Source: Jutongia huaianensis (GTDB lineage Bacteria; Bacillota; Clostridia; Lachnospirales; Lachnospiraceae). Taken from it: 64,000 nt of DNA. The stretch spans positions 1-64,000 of the forward strand of contig NZ_JACRSX010000011.1 in NCBI RefSeq assembly GCF_014384985.1, in the 5' to 3' direction. Below, piece by piece: positions 17,297 to 25,607 of this stretch. The notes beneath the pieces were generated by a model that saw nothing but the letters and a program-made list of their open reading frames with translations, ran no database searches and was not told the DNA's origin. Made by a program: the position numbers and the translations under genes. The first letter of the stretch is position 1, and the number at the start of each line of letters is the position of its first letter.

Positions 17297-18418
17297 GTGA
17301 AAGAAAAAAGATTTTGGAAGATGCTGACCAACGTAAAGGTGATATCGGTATTGATCATTCTGGCAGCAGCGGTTATGGCAGTGATCGGATGGCATGAGGC
17401 GAAAGAATATGAAAAAAGTGTGCTGGCAATTTATGCACAACAGCAGGATGCTTATGTGCAGCTGGTACTGGATCAGATCAATGTGCTGGATGAACGGAGT
17501 GATGAGGAGATTGTTCAGAAGATTCTGGGTTCTCTGGATACCTCCGGCAGGAAATACTGGACATTGACAAAGGATCAGGCACTTTTGTTTGTGAAGGATG
17601 TCACGGAAACCAACCGCTATAAGGGTCTCACCACGGAGACATTTTTTACTTCGGACAGTGCGGCAAGGTTTTTGCAGGATCTGGAGATCAACCGGGTGAT
17701 CCATGAGACGATTCAGATGGATGGGGTAAGATATGTGGCATCCGGTGTGATATTTGAGTATAACAGTGCAGAATATAAGATCTGTCTGCTGACCAATGAT
17801 ACGGTGATTCTGGATAATAATATTTTCCTCTCTTCCAAGATTGGCCTGTATGTGTTTGGTGTCCTGTTATTGGGATTGCTTTTGGTGGTATCCATGATCT
17901 TTGCCAATGTTCTGGATCTGCGGGAGAAACGGATGAAGGCAATGCAGGAGCATATTACCGGATTAAATAAGATGTTGACAGAGCAGACGGAAATGATACG
18001 GGAAATGAACTGGTATCATACCAGATGGAGTGTTTTTAAACCGTCTGCAATGGAAATGTTTGTACAAAAAATCGTACAGAGACAGATTGTACCTGTTGTT
18101 TTTGTGAGCGTGGCATTTGATTCCGAAAAGCAGAGAAATGATTTTCTCCAGAAAGCGCAGATTCTTTTGGATGAAAAAGTGGTACGCTTTGAGAGGGAAT
18201 CCGGAGATGGTCTTATCCTTCTGTTTTTACAGTATCAGGTACAGGAAATGGAAAAGGCGCTGGAACAGATGACATTACAAAAGGTATCCTTTCGGATAGA
18301 GAGGCGGATGGAATGCCGGGAAGCATCTGAATTACAGGAAACCTATGGGAGCTTTATGGCACAGATATCGCAGGAAGGGGAGAAAGAGCATGGCGCGGAC
18401 CACGTTTCGGGAATATAA
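17297..18418 (+). CDS. Two-TM membrane protein of the XrtG locus, function unknown
   Basis: 373 residues from a GTG with aaggag seven bases upstream. A membrane helix near 17-33 is followed by an extracytoplasmic domain of about 140 residues, a second helix (GLYVFGVLLLGLLLVVSMIF near 183-202) and a cytoplasmic region of about 165 residues that begins as a coiled coil. This layout is that of a membrane sensor, and the cytoplasmic region has a vaguely cyclase-like alternation (VVFVSVAFDSEKQRNDF, then GDGLILLFL) without catalytic motifs. I do not recognise the family. It overlaps the next gene, so it belongs to the cluster. Confidence 0.7.
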   Translation: MKEKRFWKMLTNVKVISVLIILAAAVMAVIGWHEAKEYEKSVLAIYAQQQDAYVQLVLDQINVLDERSDEEIVQKILGSLDTSGRKYWTLTKDQALLFVKDVTETNRYKGLTTETFFTSDSAARFLQDLEINRVIHETIQMDGVRYVASGVIFEYNSAEYKICLLTNDTVILDNNIFLSSKIGLYVFGVLLLGLLLVVSMIFANVLDLREKRMKAMQEHITGLNKMLTEQTEMIREMNWYHTRWSVFKPSAMEMFVQKIVQRQIVPVVFVSVAFDSEKQRNDFLQKAQILLDEKVVRFERESGDGLILLFLQYQVQEMEKALEQMTLQKVSFRIERRMECREASELQETYGSFMAQISQEGEKEHGADHVSGI

Positions 18419-18851
18419 ATTTAAGTTTTATCTTAATGCCAATCATTTTATTGTCATTAACGGAAAAGAGGGTGAAATTCATCCGCATACATGGGAGTTT
18501 ATGGTGGATGTCCTTATGAGTGACCAGAAATTCGTACAGTTTGATGCATATGAGAAAGCGATTGATGAGTATTTTAATAAATATCAGAATCGGATATTAA
18601 ACGAGGTAGAGCCTTTTGATCATATGGTACCGACACTGGAAAATATGTCGGATTATTTTGCGGATGAGATCCGGGGTATTGTCAAAGAGCTGGGTGGTCA
18701 TCTGGTCAAGATGGAGAGTAGTGAGACTCCTACCAGAAGCTATGTGATCAGCTTTGAGAGAGAACAGGAATATCTGGAAAGTATCCGGAAGAGTTCTAAG
18801 CAGCAGATGAGTGATGTGATTGATGGCATTTTAGATCGTATTATTGATTAA
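18390..18851 (+). CDS. 6-pyruvoyl-tetrahydropterin synthase-like protein of the XrtG system
   Basis: 153 residues. The ATG at 18390 is chosen because it is preceded by aaggggag and because homology begins at once (FKFYLNANHF). The longer frame only extends into the previous gene. The zinc-ligand pattern of PTPS/QueD is visible: His in NANHF, then HPHTW, with PFDHMVPTLENMSDYF matching the conserved LDH...PTxE region. It corresponds to TIGR03112, the PTPS-related protein that co-occurs with XrtG. A pterin is an unlikely product in this setting. A role in making or modifying a small anchor molecule is conceivable but not shown. Confidence 0.83.
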   Translation: MARTTFREYKFKFYLNANHFIVINGKEGEIHPHTWEFMVDVLMSDQKFVQFDAYEKAIDEYFNKYQNRILNEVEPFDHMVPTLENMSDYFADEIRGIVKELGGHLVKMESSETPTRSYVISFEREQEYLESIRKSSKQQMSDVIDGILDRIID

Positions 18852-18862
18852 AGGAGTGCACA

Positions 18863-21304
18863 GTGAAGAAAAAAGCAGGAATGATAGCAGTGATACTGAT
18901 TTATGCGGCAGTCGCTGTGATTATAGCATATCTGGTCATACTCAGTGGGAATTATCCTACAGGGACGGATACTCTGGGATACCTTTATAAAGGGAATATG
19001 CTTTATGATGCTATGGAAAAAGGGGACTGGTATCCTCTTTATGACAGTCTGTGGTTTAACGGAGTACAGACCATGCGTTATCAGGCGCCTCTGCCGGTTT
19101 ATTTTCTGGCATTTTGCCAGTGGATTGCCGGAGGAAATGACCTCGATGGATATCTGGTGTTTGTGGCTCTTGTTTTTTATCTGGGAGCGTTGGTCTGGTT
19201 TTATATAGGGTGTTGCAGCAATCGTCCGGGTCTGGGAGCATTTCTGGGAATGCTGTGGTTTTTTATTCCCAATAATCTTTATATTCTTTTTGGAGAGGGA
19301 AATCTGCCACGGGTACTTGCCCTGGTATGGATGCCCTTATGGCTTCATTGGATCAGTGCATATCTGCTGGAGGATGATGGAAAAGCTCTGACAAAGGCGG
19401 TTCCTGTATTTACGATGATGGTTCTTTGTGAGACGGGATTTGCTGTGATGATATCGGCGGCGATGCTTCTCTTTCTGCTGATATACCGGCTGCTGTATCA
19501 CAGAAAGGGAAAATGTCTTCCTGTGATAGGGGCTATGCTTGTTGCTTTTTTGATCACGGGAATATGGCTCTATGCTTCTATGAAGGGAAGAGGAAACACG
19601 GGAAGTTCCGGTGTGATGCGGGGGATGTTTCAGGATGCATGGATCTCCTTGAACCCTATTCGCCGTCTGACACGCGGAAATGTTGATTTTTATTTTGGTT
19701 TATCTTCTTTTATGGTTGCTGTTTTTGGTGCTTTGTGCAGCAAAAGAAAATCTATGGCAGGATTTTGGACGGCATTATTTCTTTTTGCCGGGACGACGAC
19801 CTCTGTGTATGCTGTACTGGATAAGCTTTCGGCCGGTCATCCTTTATGGATGTTATCTTTTATTTCCGTTGCTGCGGGAATGATTCTTTACAGTTTTATG
19901 AAATGGAATTCTTTAAAACGTGGGTTTGTGGTGATATGCTGCGTCCTTCTGGTGGCAGACTGCATTCCATCGTTCTCTTTGATTTATCAGGGGAAGGGAA
20001 CGGTGTCGGCAGACGAACGTCTGCACCGGACGGCAGATGCCTGCCTGATCACAAAGGCAAGAGAGGTGACAAGCCAGAGGGCGGCGATTCTGGATGGAGG
20101 AAGCCTGGGAGCGGTTGCACCGTATCTGTTGACTGGTTATGACAAAAAACAAGTGAAAGGAACATTTGGTACGGGAAATATTTCGGCTGCTACGGCGGTA
20201 AATATCGCAGAGCTGGAGGAGGCGGCAGAAAAAGGATATTATCTGTATCTTTTTGACCGGGCGCTGGAGCTTGGCAATGATACGGTTCTGATACAGATTC
20301 AGGAATTGAAGCAGGGAACCGGTGATATACGGAAAGTCAGTGATGCGGCAGCAAAGCTGGGGTATCGCCTGACGGATCAAAATGACAGTTATCTGTTATA
20401 TCATATGGATACCTATGCGTCTTTTGGGACAGTATGCAAATATGACGGAATAGCCATTGGCGATACAGCAGCTTCCCTCACTTATGGCAATCCGGATATT
20501 ACAAAGGGAGATTCTGTTTCGTTAGATGATTATACATTTCGGGAGCTGTCGGAATATCAGGTGATTTATCTGTCCGGCTTTGCGTACACCAACAGAGAGA
20601 GGGCAGAAAAGCTGGTGAAAAAGCTCAGTGATAACGGTGTGAAAATAGTGATCAGCGGGGATGGGATTCCGGAGGACTCCGGAACGAAAGAACGCTCCTT
20701 TTTGGGGATCAGTTGTCAGAATATTTATTTTCAAAATGGTTATCCTGTTTTATACACATCGGAGGGAGAGCTGGATACCGCACTGTTTGACAGAAGCGTC
20801 TCACAGTGGAAAACAGTATATCTCAATGGACTGGAAAAAATAGATGGATATCTTTTTGATTCCGGCAGACGTCTGGACTTTTCCGGCTCTGTTTATAATG
20901 ACAATATTGTTTTTGTGGGGTTGAATTTATCCTATCATTGTTTTCTGACGCAGGATGAAAATGTGGGTGCATATTTACAACAGCTGATAGGAGAGGATCT
21001 GAAGGAGCTGCCGGAACGGACCATTGTACCTTTAAAGATCCACTATGGAAGAAACCAGATCCGGATTACGTCGGGAAAAGAGAAGGTAAATACTTCGTTG
21101 GCATATCATGATATATTTGGCAGCCGGCAGAAGAGTTTTAAAGAACATAATCTGCTGGTGGTGCATCAGGGTGTCACGGTGATCCGTATGAAATATCCTT
21201 ATCTTTGGCGGGGTATTATAATGACATTGGCAGGGCTTGTGGGATATATTTTGCTGATATGGTGGTTAAAGCGTGCCGGAGATCGTCATAAAATTAAGAA
21301 ATAA
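18863..21304 (+). CDS. Large membrane protein, PTPS_related (PF10131) / GT-C-like
   Basis: 813 residues from a GTG with aaggag upstream. There are about nine to ten membrane helices in the first 370 residues, a large extracytoplasmic domain (about 380-780) and a final helix with a basic tail. The first loop YPTGTDTLGYLYKGN followed by YPLYDSLWFNG resembles the acidic first loop of GT-C glycosyltransferases, which use lipid-linked sugar donors outside the membrane. Proteins of this type are labelled 6-pyruvoyl-tetrahydropterin synthase related because of gene neighbourhood. Here a PTPS-like gene indeed lies 11 bases upstream. The likely role is sugar transfer in the XrtG pathway (inference). 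Confidence 0.72.
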   Translation: MKKKAGMIAVILIYAAVAVIIAYLVILSGNYPTGTDTLGYLYKGNMLYDAMEKGDWYPLYDSLWFNGVQTMRYQAPLPVYFLAFCQWIAGGNDLDGYLVFVALVFYLGALVWFYIGCCSNRPGLGAFLGMLWFFIPNNLYILFGEGNLPRVLALVWMPLWLHWISAYLLEDDGKALTKAVPVFTMMVLCETGFAVMISAAMLLFLLIYRLLYHRKGKCLPVIGAMLVAFLITGIWLYASMKGRGNTGSSGVMRGMFQDAWISLNPIRRLTRGNVDFYFGLSSFMVAVFGALCSKRKSMAGFWTALFLFAGTTTSVYAVLDKLSAGHPLWMLSFISVAAGMILYSFMKWNSLKRGFVVICCVLLVADCIPSFSLIYQGKGTVSADERLHRTADACLITKAREVTSQRAAILDGGSLGAVAPYLLTGYDKKQVKGTFGTGNISAATAVNIAELEEAAEKGYYLYLFDRALELGNDTVLIQIQELKQGTGDIRKVSDAAAKLGYRLTDQNDSYLLYHMDTYASFGTVCKYDGIAIGDTAASLTYGNPDITKGDSVSLDDYTFRELSEYQVIYLSGFAYTNRERAEKLVKKLSDNGVKIVISGDGIPEDSGTKERSFLGISCQNIYFQNGYPVLYTSEGELDTALFDRSVSQWKTVYLNGLEKIDGYLFDSGRRLDFSGSVYNDNIVFVGLNLSYHCFLTQDENVGAYLQQLIGEDLKELPERTIVPLKIHYGRNQIRITSGKEKVNTSLAYHDIFGSRQKSFKEHNLLVVHQGVTVIRMKYPYLWRGIIMTLAGLVGYILLIWWLKRAGDRHKIKK

Positions 21305-21307
21305 TTT

Positions 21308-21364
21308 AACAAATAAAAGAAATTCTTAAGATTATCTTGAGAGTTTCTTTTATTTTATTTGTTA
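21308..21364 (+). terminator. Long A/T hairpin, bidirectional-type terminator
   Basis: AACAAATAAAAGAAA pairs with the T-rich right arm ending TTTGTTA, and an inner stem TCTTAAG/CTTGAGA extends the helix. It follows the 813-residue membrane protein and separates it from the next membrane-protein gene. Confidence 0.75.
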
Positions 21365-21410
21365 TATTTATCTGTGGATGGGAACATTAATGATATGGAA
21401 GGTGCTCAAT

Positions 21411-23555
21411 ATGCAGAAAATAACAAATCTATTTTATCGGTTTAGTCAGGGAATGACGCTGGGGATCGGAGGCTGCCTGCTGCTAATGTCATGTCTGGCA
21501 ATGATTGTATATGGGATTATGTATGGGAATGATCATTATGGAATAATGACATTTGCCATGCTTTTGATGGCGGCTGTGGTCACGGGGGGAGTTCTGATTC
21601 TGGGTCGCAAGCTGGAAAAGGAAAGTCGTTACAGAAGTATTCTTTTGTTTGGTGTGCTTGTTTGTTTTCAGATTTTCTTTTTGGTATTTATTTCTCATCC
21701 TATGGCGATCAGTGATCCTGCCAGAGTGCAGCATGAGGCATTGATGATGGTGCAGAAGCAGCATGGACAGATGAATATGCAGGATCTGTATTTTCAGCGA
21801 TATCCCAATAACCATTTTATTGTGGTTTTGTTCTACTATTTTTATAAAATGTTGTATTTTATGGGAATACAAAAGGTATGGATTCCTACGATTATATTAA
21901 ATTTGATCTCGATTGATATAGGAGTTATTTTTTCCTGGCTGATTGCGCGTCGGTGGAAGGGAGCTGCAATGGCAGATCTGCTGTTGTGTCTGTTTATTTT
22001 TTGTCCAACGACCTATGTCTGGCTGACTACGGTTTATACCAATACCATCTCCTTTCCTTTTGTGATGCTGATCCTTTATTTGTGCCTGCGGCTTCAGGAG
22101 GAGTCAGAGAAACAAAACGGTCATCAAAGCTTATGGGCACTGCTGGGGGCTGGAATGGCCGTGGGATATTGGATACGTCCCACAACGATCATTCCCATCA
22201 TAGCGGTTGCATTGTATTTTATCGTGCGCGGAACACAGAAAATGAAAAAGGAAACAGTGGTAAGGTGTCTGATTGGAACAGTGCTTACGGCTGGTGTATT
22301 TACAGGCTGTTTCATGGGATGCCGCGGACTGGTAGACCGTCATATGGACCGAAGCAGGCTGACCGGACAGTTTCCGGTGACTCATTGGATCATGATGGGA
22401 CTAAATACGGATACCTTTGGTGAGTTTTCCAGGGAGGATGAGAGCTACACCATGAGTTTTGATACCAAAGACCGGAAGCACCGGGCCGATGTAGAACGGA
22501 TACGGGAACGTGTCAAAGAGCTTGGAGGAACCGGTCTGGTTTATCAGGCGATGGCGAAAATGTTTGGTGTGTGGGCACTTTCGGATGACGATTGTTTTAA
22601 TAAGGCGGCATATGCCAGTGATTTCCCGGGCTGGTACCGGTATTTTATGGGAAAAGATAATACATGGTATCTGTTGTTTATGCAGGCATTCCGGGTGGTA
22701 ACATTTTTGTTTTTATGTGGGAGTGTTCTGGGACAGATCAGAGAGAAAAAATACGATTCTTCCTATGTGCTTTCTTTGACTTTTTTGGGAGCTGTCCTGT
22801 TTTTTGTGCTTTGGGAGGCAAATCGGAAATATAATGTATGCTTTATGGGAGTCTGTCTGCTTCTGATGGCAGATGGGATTGGGCGTTGTCTGCAGTGGAT
22901 GAGACAGAAGCAGTCCGTGATATTGCGGCGGAAAAATTCCCGGATTGTCATGGCGGCTATGACAATGGTTTGTATCGTACTGGTATCTTATATACAGATA
23001 ACAATAGCGTCACAGACGGCTTCGGCACAGGAGAATGTTATATATCATTGCCGGAATAATCCGGATTCTGTGGCGGTGAGTGACGTAAGCAGAAAAGAAA
23101 AAAAGCATTTTCAAAGGCCGGTTTTACTGGAACAGATTATACGTCAGGGGCAGTTAACGAAAGAAGGAGACAAAGAGAAAATTATACTTAATTTTGATAA
23201 AAGAGAGGAGAAAAATTTTTCTAAAAATAAATTGAAAAAATTACAGCCCAAAAAAGAATATAAAATAGAAGTGTTATCTTTGGAAACCGGACAGAAATTA
23301 TATAGCAGGAAAGTACGGAATGATCAGTTTAGCAGAAACGGAAAACTGGTGATCCGTCTTCCTGAAATTTCGAAGGATACATCGAAGGGGTATGTGATCC
23401 GCTTACATCATTACGGAAAAAATTATACTATGATTCCGAAGGTCAGCCGCTTTCCTGAGCTGGATCCATATCCTTATGGAAGCTTGTATATTAACGGTAA
23501 AAAAACATTCTATGATCTTTCAATGAGTATTCTTCGAAAGAAGTCGGAAAGCTGA
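21411..23555 (+). CDS. XrtG-associated integral membrane protein (TIGR03766-like, GT39-type)
   Basis: 714 residues. ATG 21411 is preferred because GGAAGGTG lies seven bases upstream; an ATG at 21378 has no clear site. About 12 membrane helices occupy residues 1-520. The first extracytoplasmic loop holds ISDPARVQHEALMM, an acidic loop like those of GT39/GT83-type lipid-donor glycosyltransferases. After the last helix comes a basic extracytoplasmic tail of about 190 residues with a beta-rich pattern. It fits the conserved membrane protein that accompanies XrtG systems. It probably transfers a sugar from a polyprenyl donor, but no assay-grade motif is visible. Confidence 0.72.
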   Translation: MQKITNLFYRFSQGMTLGIGGCLLLMSCLAMIVYGIMYGNDHYGIMTFAMLLMAAVVTGGVLILGRKLEKESRYRSILLFGVLVCFQIFFLVFISHPMAISDPARVQHEALMMVQKQHGQMNMQDLYFQRYPNNHFIVVLFYYFYKMLYFMGIQKVWIPTIILNLISIDIGVIFSWLIARRWKGAAMADLLLCLFIFCPTTYVWLTTVYTNTISFPFVMLILYLCLRLQEESEKQNGHQSLWALLGAGMAVGYWIRPTTIIPIIAVALYFIVRGTQKMKKETVVRCLIGTVLTAGVFTGCFMGCRGLVDRHMDRSRLTGQFPVTHWIMMGLNTDTFGEFSREDESYTMSFDTKDRKHRADVERIRERVKELGGTGLVYQAMAKMFGVWALSDDDCFNKAAYASDFPGWYRYFMGKDNTWYLLFMQAFRVVTFLFLCGSVLGQIREKKYDSSYVLSLTFLGAVLFFVLWEANRKYNVCFMGVCLLLMADGIGRCLQWMRQKQSVILRRKNSRIVMAAMTMVCIVLVSYIQITIASQTASAQENVIYHCRNNPDSVAVSDVSRKEKKHFQRPVLLEQIIRQGQLTKEGDKEKIILNFDKREEKNFSKNKLKKLQPKKEYKIEVLSLETGQKLYSRKVRNDQFSRNGKLVIRLPEISKDTSKGYVIRLHHYGKNYTMIPKVSRFPELDPYPYGSLYINGKKTFYDLSMSILRKKSES

Positions 23556-23621
23556 TTTTTTTAATAGGAATTATTTAGTTTTTTGCAGGATTTCTATTAT
23601 TATAATATTTCAAAATATTAC

Positions 23622-23651
23622 TTGCATGGATAATAGAATAAATGGTATGAT
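23622..23651 (+). promoter_or_regulatory. Promoter of the gamma-carbonic anhydrase / symporter genes
   Basis: TTGCAT at 23622-23627, an 18-base spacer and TATGAT at 23646-23651. A hairpin GCTAAGG/CCTTAGC (23658-23685) falls at the very start of the predicted transcript, followed by CATTTTTTGG before the ribosome binding site, so it could stabilise the mRNA end or attenuate transcription. Confidence 0.6.
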
Positions 23652-23708
23652 AGACAGGCTAAGGTTTGCTGACGCAGGCCTTAGCTAAATCATTTTTTGG
23701 AGTTAATT

Positions 23709-24206
23709 ATGAAAGAAAAAAGAGTAACCGAATGGAAGAAAACGGAAGACGGAGCATATTTGTTTCCCGGTTGTGTGGTGACAGGAGATGTTACCATGGG
23801 AAAGGAGTCCTCCGTGTGGTATAATGCCGTGGTCCGCGGAGATATGGCATCGATCAAAGTGGGGGAGCGAAGCAATATTCAGGATAATGCAGTGGTACAT
23901 GTGGATAATGGATTCCCGACCGTGATTGGAAATGGAGTTACAGTGGGACATGGGGCAATTGTTCATGGCTGTACGATTGAAGATGACTGTATCATTGGCA
24001 TGGGGGCAGTGATATTAAATGGGGCAAGGATCGGCAGAAACTGTATTATAGGAGCGGGAACGCTGGTTCCGGAGGGAAAGGAAGTACCGGAGGGGTCAGT
24101 GGCTTTTGGCAATCCGGTCAGAGTATATCGTCCGGTAACACCGGAGGATGTGTCCCATATTAAGGATAATGCAGCGGAGTATGTTGTTTATGCAAAGGAA
24201 AAATAA
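23709..24206 (+). CDS. Gamma-class carbonic anhydrase-like hexapeptide protein
   Basis: 165 residues from ATG 23709 (ttggag upstream). The sequence is a run of hexapeptide repeats of a left-handed beta-helix, and the three zinc ligands of the gamma-carbonic anhydrase family are in place at His64, His81 and His86 (VVHVD, VGHG, VHG). Residues Arg43 and Asp45 (VVRGD) also match. Members are trimers; many, including YrdA/PaaY-type proteins, have low or no CO2 hydration activity, so the function is not certain. It lies 12 bases before the first symporter gene and likely shares its transcript. Confidence 0.88.
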   Translation: MKEKRVTEWKKTEDGAYLFPGCVVTGDVTMGKESSVWYNAVVRGDMASIKVGERSNIQDNAVVHVDNGFPTVIGNGVTVGHGAIVHGCTIEDDCIIGMGAVILNGARIGRNCIIGAGTLVPEGKEVPEGSVAFGNPVRVYRPVTPEDVSHIKDNAAEYVVYAKEK

Positions 24207-24217
24207 AGGAGAAGACA

Positions 24218-25573
24218 TTGCAAAGAGAAAATTTTAAATCCAGATTAGGTTTTATCCTGATCTCGGCGGGGTGTGCGATCGGTATTGGTAATGTATGGAA
24301 GTTTCCATATGTAGCAGGACAAAATGGCGGTGGAGTTTTTGTGCTCTTTTATCTGTTGTTTCTGGTGATGGTAGGAGCGCCGGCACTGACTATGGAGTTT
24401 GCAGTAGGACGGGCCAGCCGGAAAAGCGTGTTGGGCTGTTATCAGGAGTTAGAGCCCATGGGCAGTAAATGGCATCTTCATGGTTATGTGGCATTGCTGG
24501 GTAATTATGTGATCATGATGTTTTATACCACGGTGGCAGGCTGGATGGTCAGTTATTTTTACCGTTTTCTGGTAAATGATTTTAAGGGGCTGGATACCAA
24601 GGGGGTTTCGGACAAGTTCGATCATATGCTTTCGAACCCGTGGAGCATGGGATTTTGGATGGTGTTGATCGTGGTTGTGGGGATTCTGATCTGCTCTATG
24701 GGTTTGCAGAATGGAGTGGAAAAGATCAGCAAGCCCATGATGATAGGTCTTTTGGGATTGATCGCAATTCTGGCAGTCAATAGTGTGATGCTGGAAGGCG
24801 GCATAGAGGGTGTAAAGTTTTATCTGGTACCCAACTGGAAGAAGGTTCACGAGGTGGGCCTGCTGAATGTGATCATTGCGGCGATGAATCAGGCATTCTT
24901 TACCCTGAGTGTGGGTATGGGAGGCATGGAAATTTTTGGAAGCTATATGGACAGGGAGCGCAGTCTGTTTGGTGAGTCACTGCAGATAGCATGGCTGGAC
25001 ACTTTTGTTGCGTTGATGTCCGGTCTGATCATTTTTCCGGCGTGCTTTGCCTATGGAATTAATCCGGGAGCAGGTCCGGAGCTGATCTTTATTACGCTGC
25101 CGAATGTCTTTGTTCAGATGCCGGGAGGCAGATTCTGGGGAGCATTATTTTTCCTGTTTATGACCTTTGCGGCATTTTCTACGATCATTGGTGTTTTTGA
25201 AAATATCATTGCAAGCTGTATGGATAAATGGGAGATCAGCCGGAAAAAGTCGTCCCTGATCAATGGAATTATTATTTTGATCGGTTCTGTGCCGGCGGTA
25301 CTCGGTTATAATGTGTGGAAAGGATTTCAGCCGAGAGGTGCGGGAAGTACGATACTGGATCTGGAGGATTTTCTGGTAAGTAATCTGATCCTGCCGGGAG
25401 GAGCCATTGTATTTTTGTTGTTCTGTATGACGAAATGGGGATGGGGCTTCGAAAATTATCTGGCAGAAACCAATACAGGAATGGGATTGAAAATGCCCCG
25501 GATTCTTCGGGGTTACCTGACCTATGTAATGCCATGTATCATTTTTGCGATCATTATTTTGGGTTTGATATAG
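24218..25573 (+). CDS. Neurotransmitter:sodium symporter family transporter, copy 1
   Basis: 451 residues with about 11-12 helices. It starts at a TTG with aaggag upstream. The TM1 signature ISAGCAIGIGNVWKFPY (about 13-29) and GQNGGGVF are diagnostic of NSS/SLC6-type transporters (TyrT, LeuT, MhsT), which couple sodium entry to amino-acid uptake. The length and helix number are closer to the Tyt1-type bacterial members than to LeuT. An adjacent second copy is strikingly similar. Substrate is probably an amino acid (inference). Confidence 0.92.
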   Translation: MQRENFKSRLGFILISAGCAIGIGNVWKFPYVAGQNGGGVFVLFYLLFLVMVGAPALTMEFAVGRASRKSVLGCYQELEPMGSKWHLHGYVALLGNYVIMMFYTTVAGWMVSYFYRFLVNDFKGLDTKGVSDKFDHMLSNPWSMGFWMVLIVVVGILICSMGLQNGVEKISKPMMIGLLGLIAILAVNSVMLEGGIEGVKFYLVPNWKKVHEVGLLNVIIAAMNQAFFTLSVGMGGMEIFGSYMDRERSLFGESLQIAWLDTFVALMSGLIIFPACFAYGINPGAGPELIFITLPNVFVQMPGGRFWGALFFLFMTFAAFSTIIGVFENIIASCMDKWEISRKKSSLINGIIILIGSVPAVLGYNVWKGFQPRGAGSTILDLEDFLVSNLILPGGAIVFLLFCMTKWGWGFENYLAETNTGMGLKMPRILRGYLTYVMPCIIFAIIILGLI

Positions 25574-25607
25574 AAATATAACTAAGATAAAAGGAGTTTT
25601 TAGAAAC

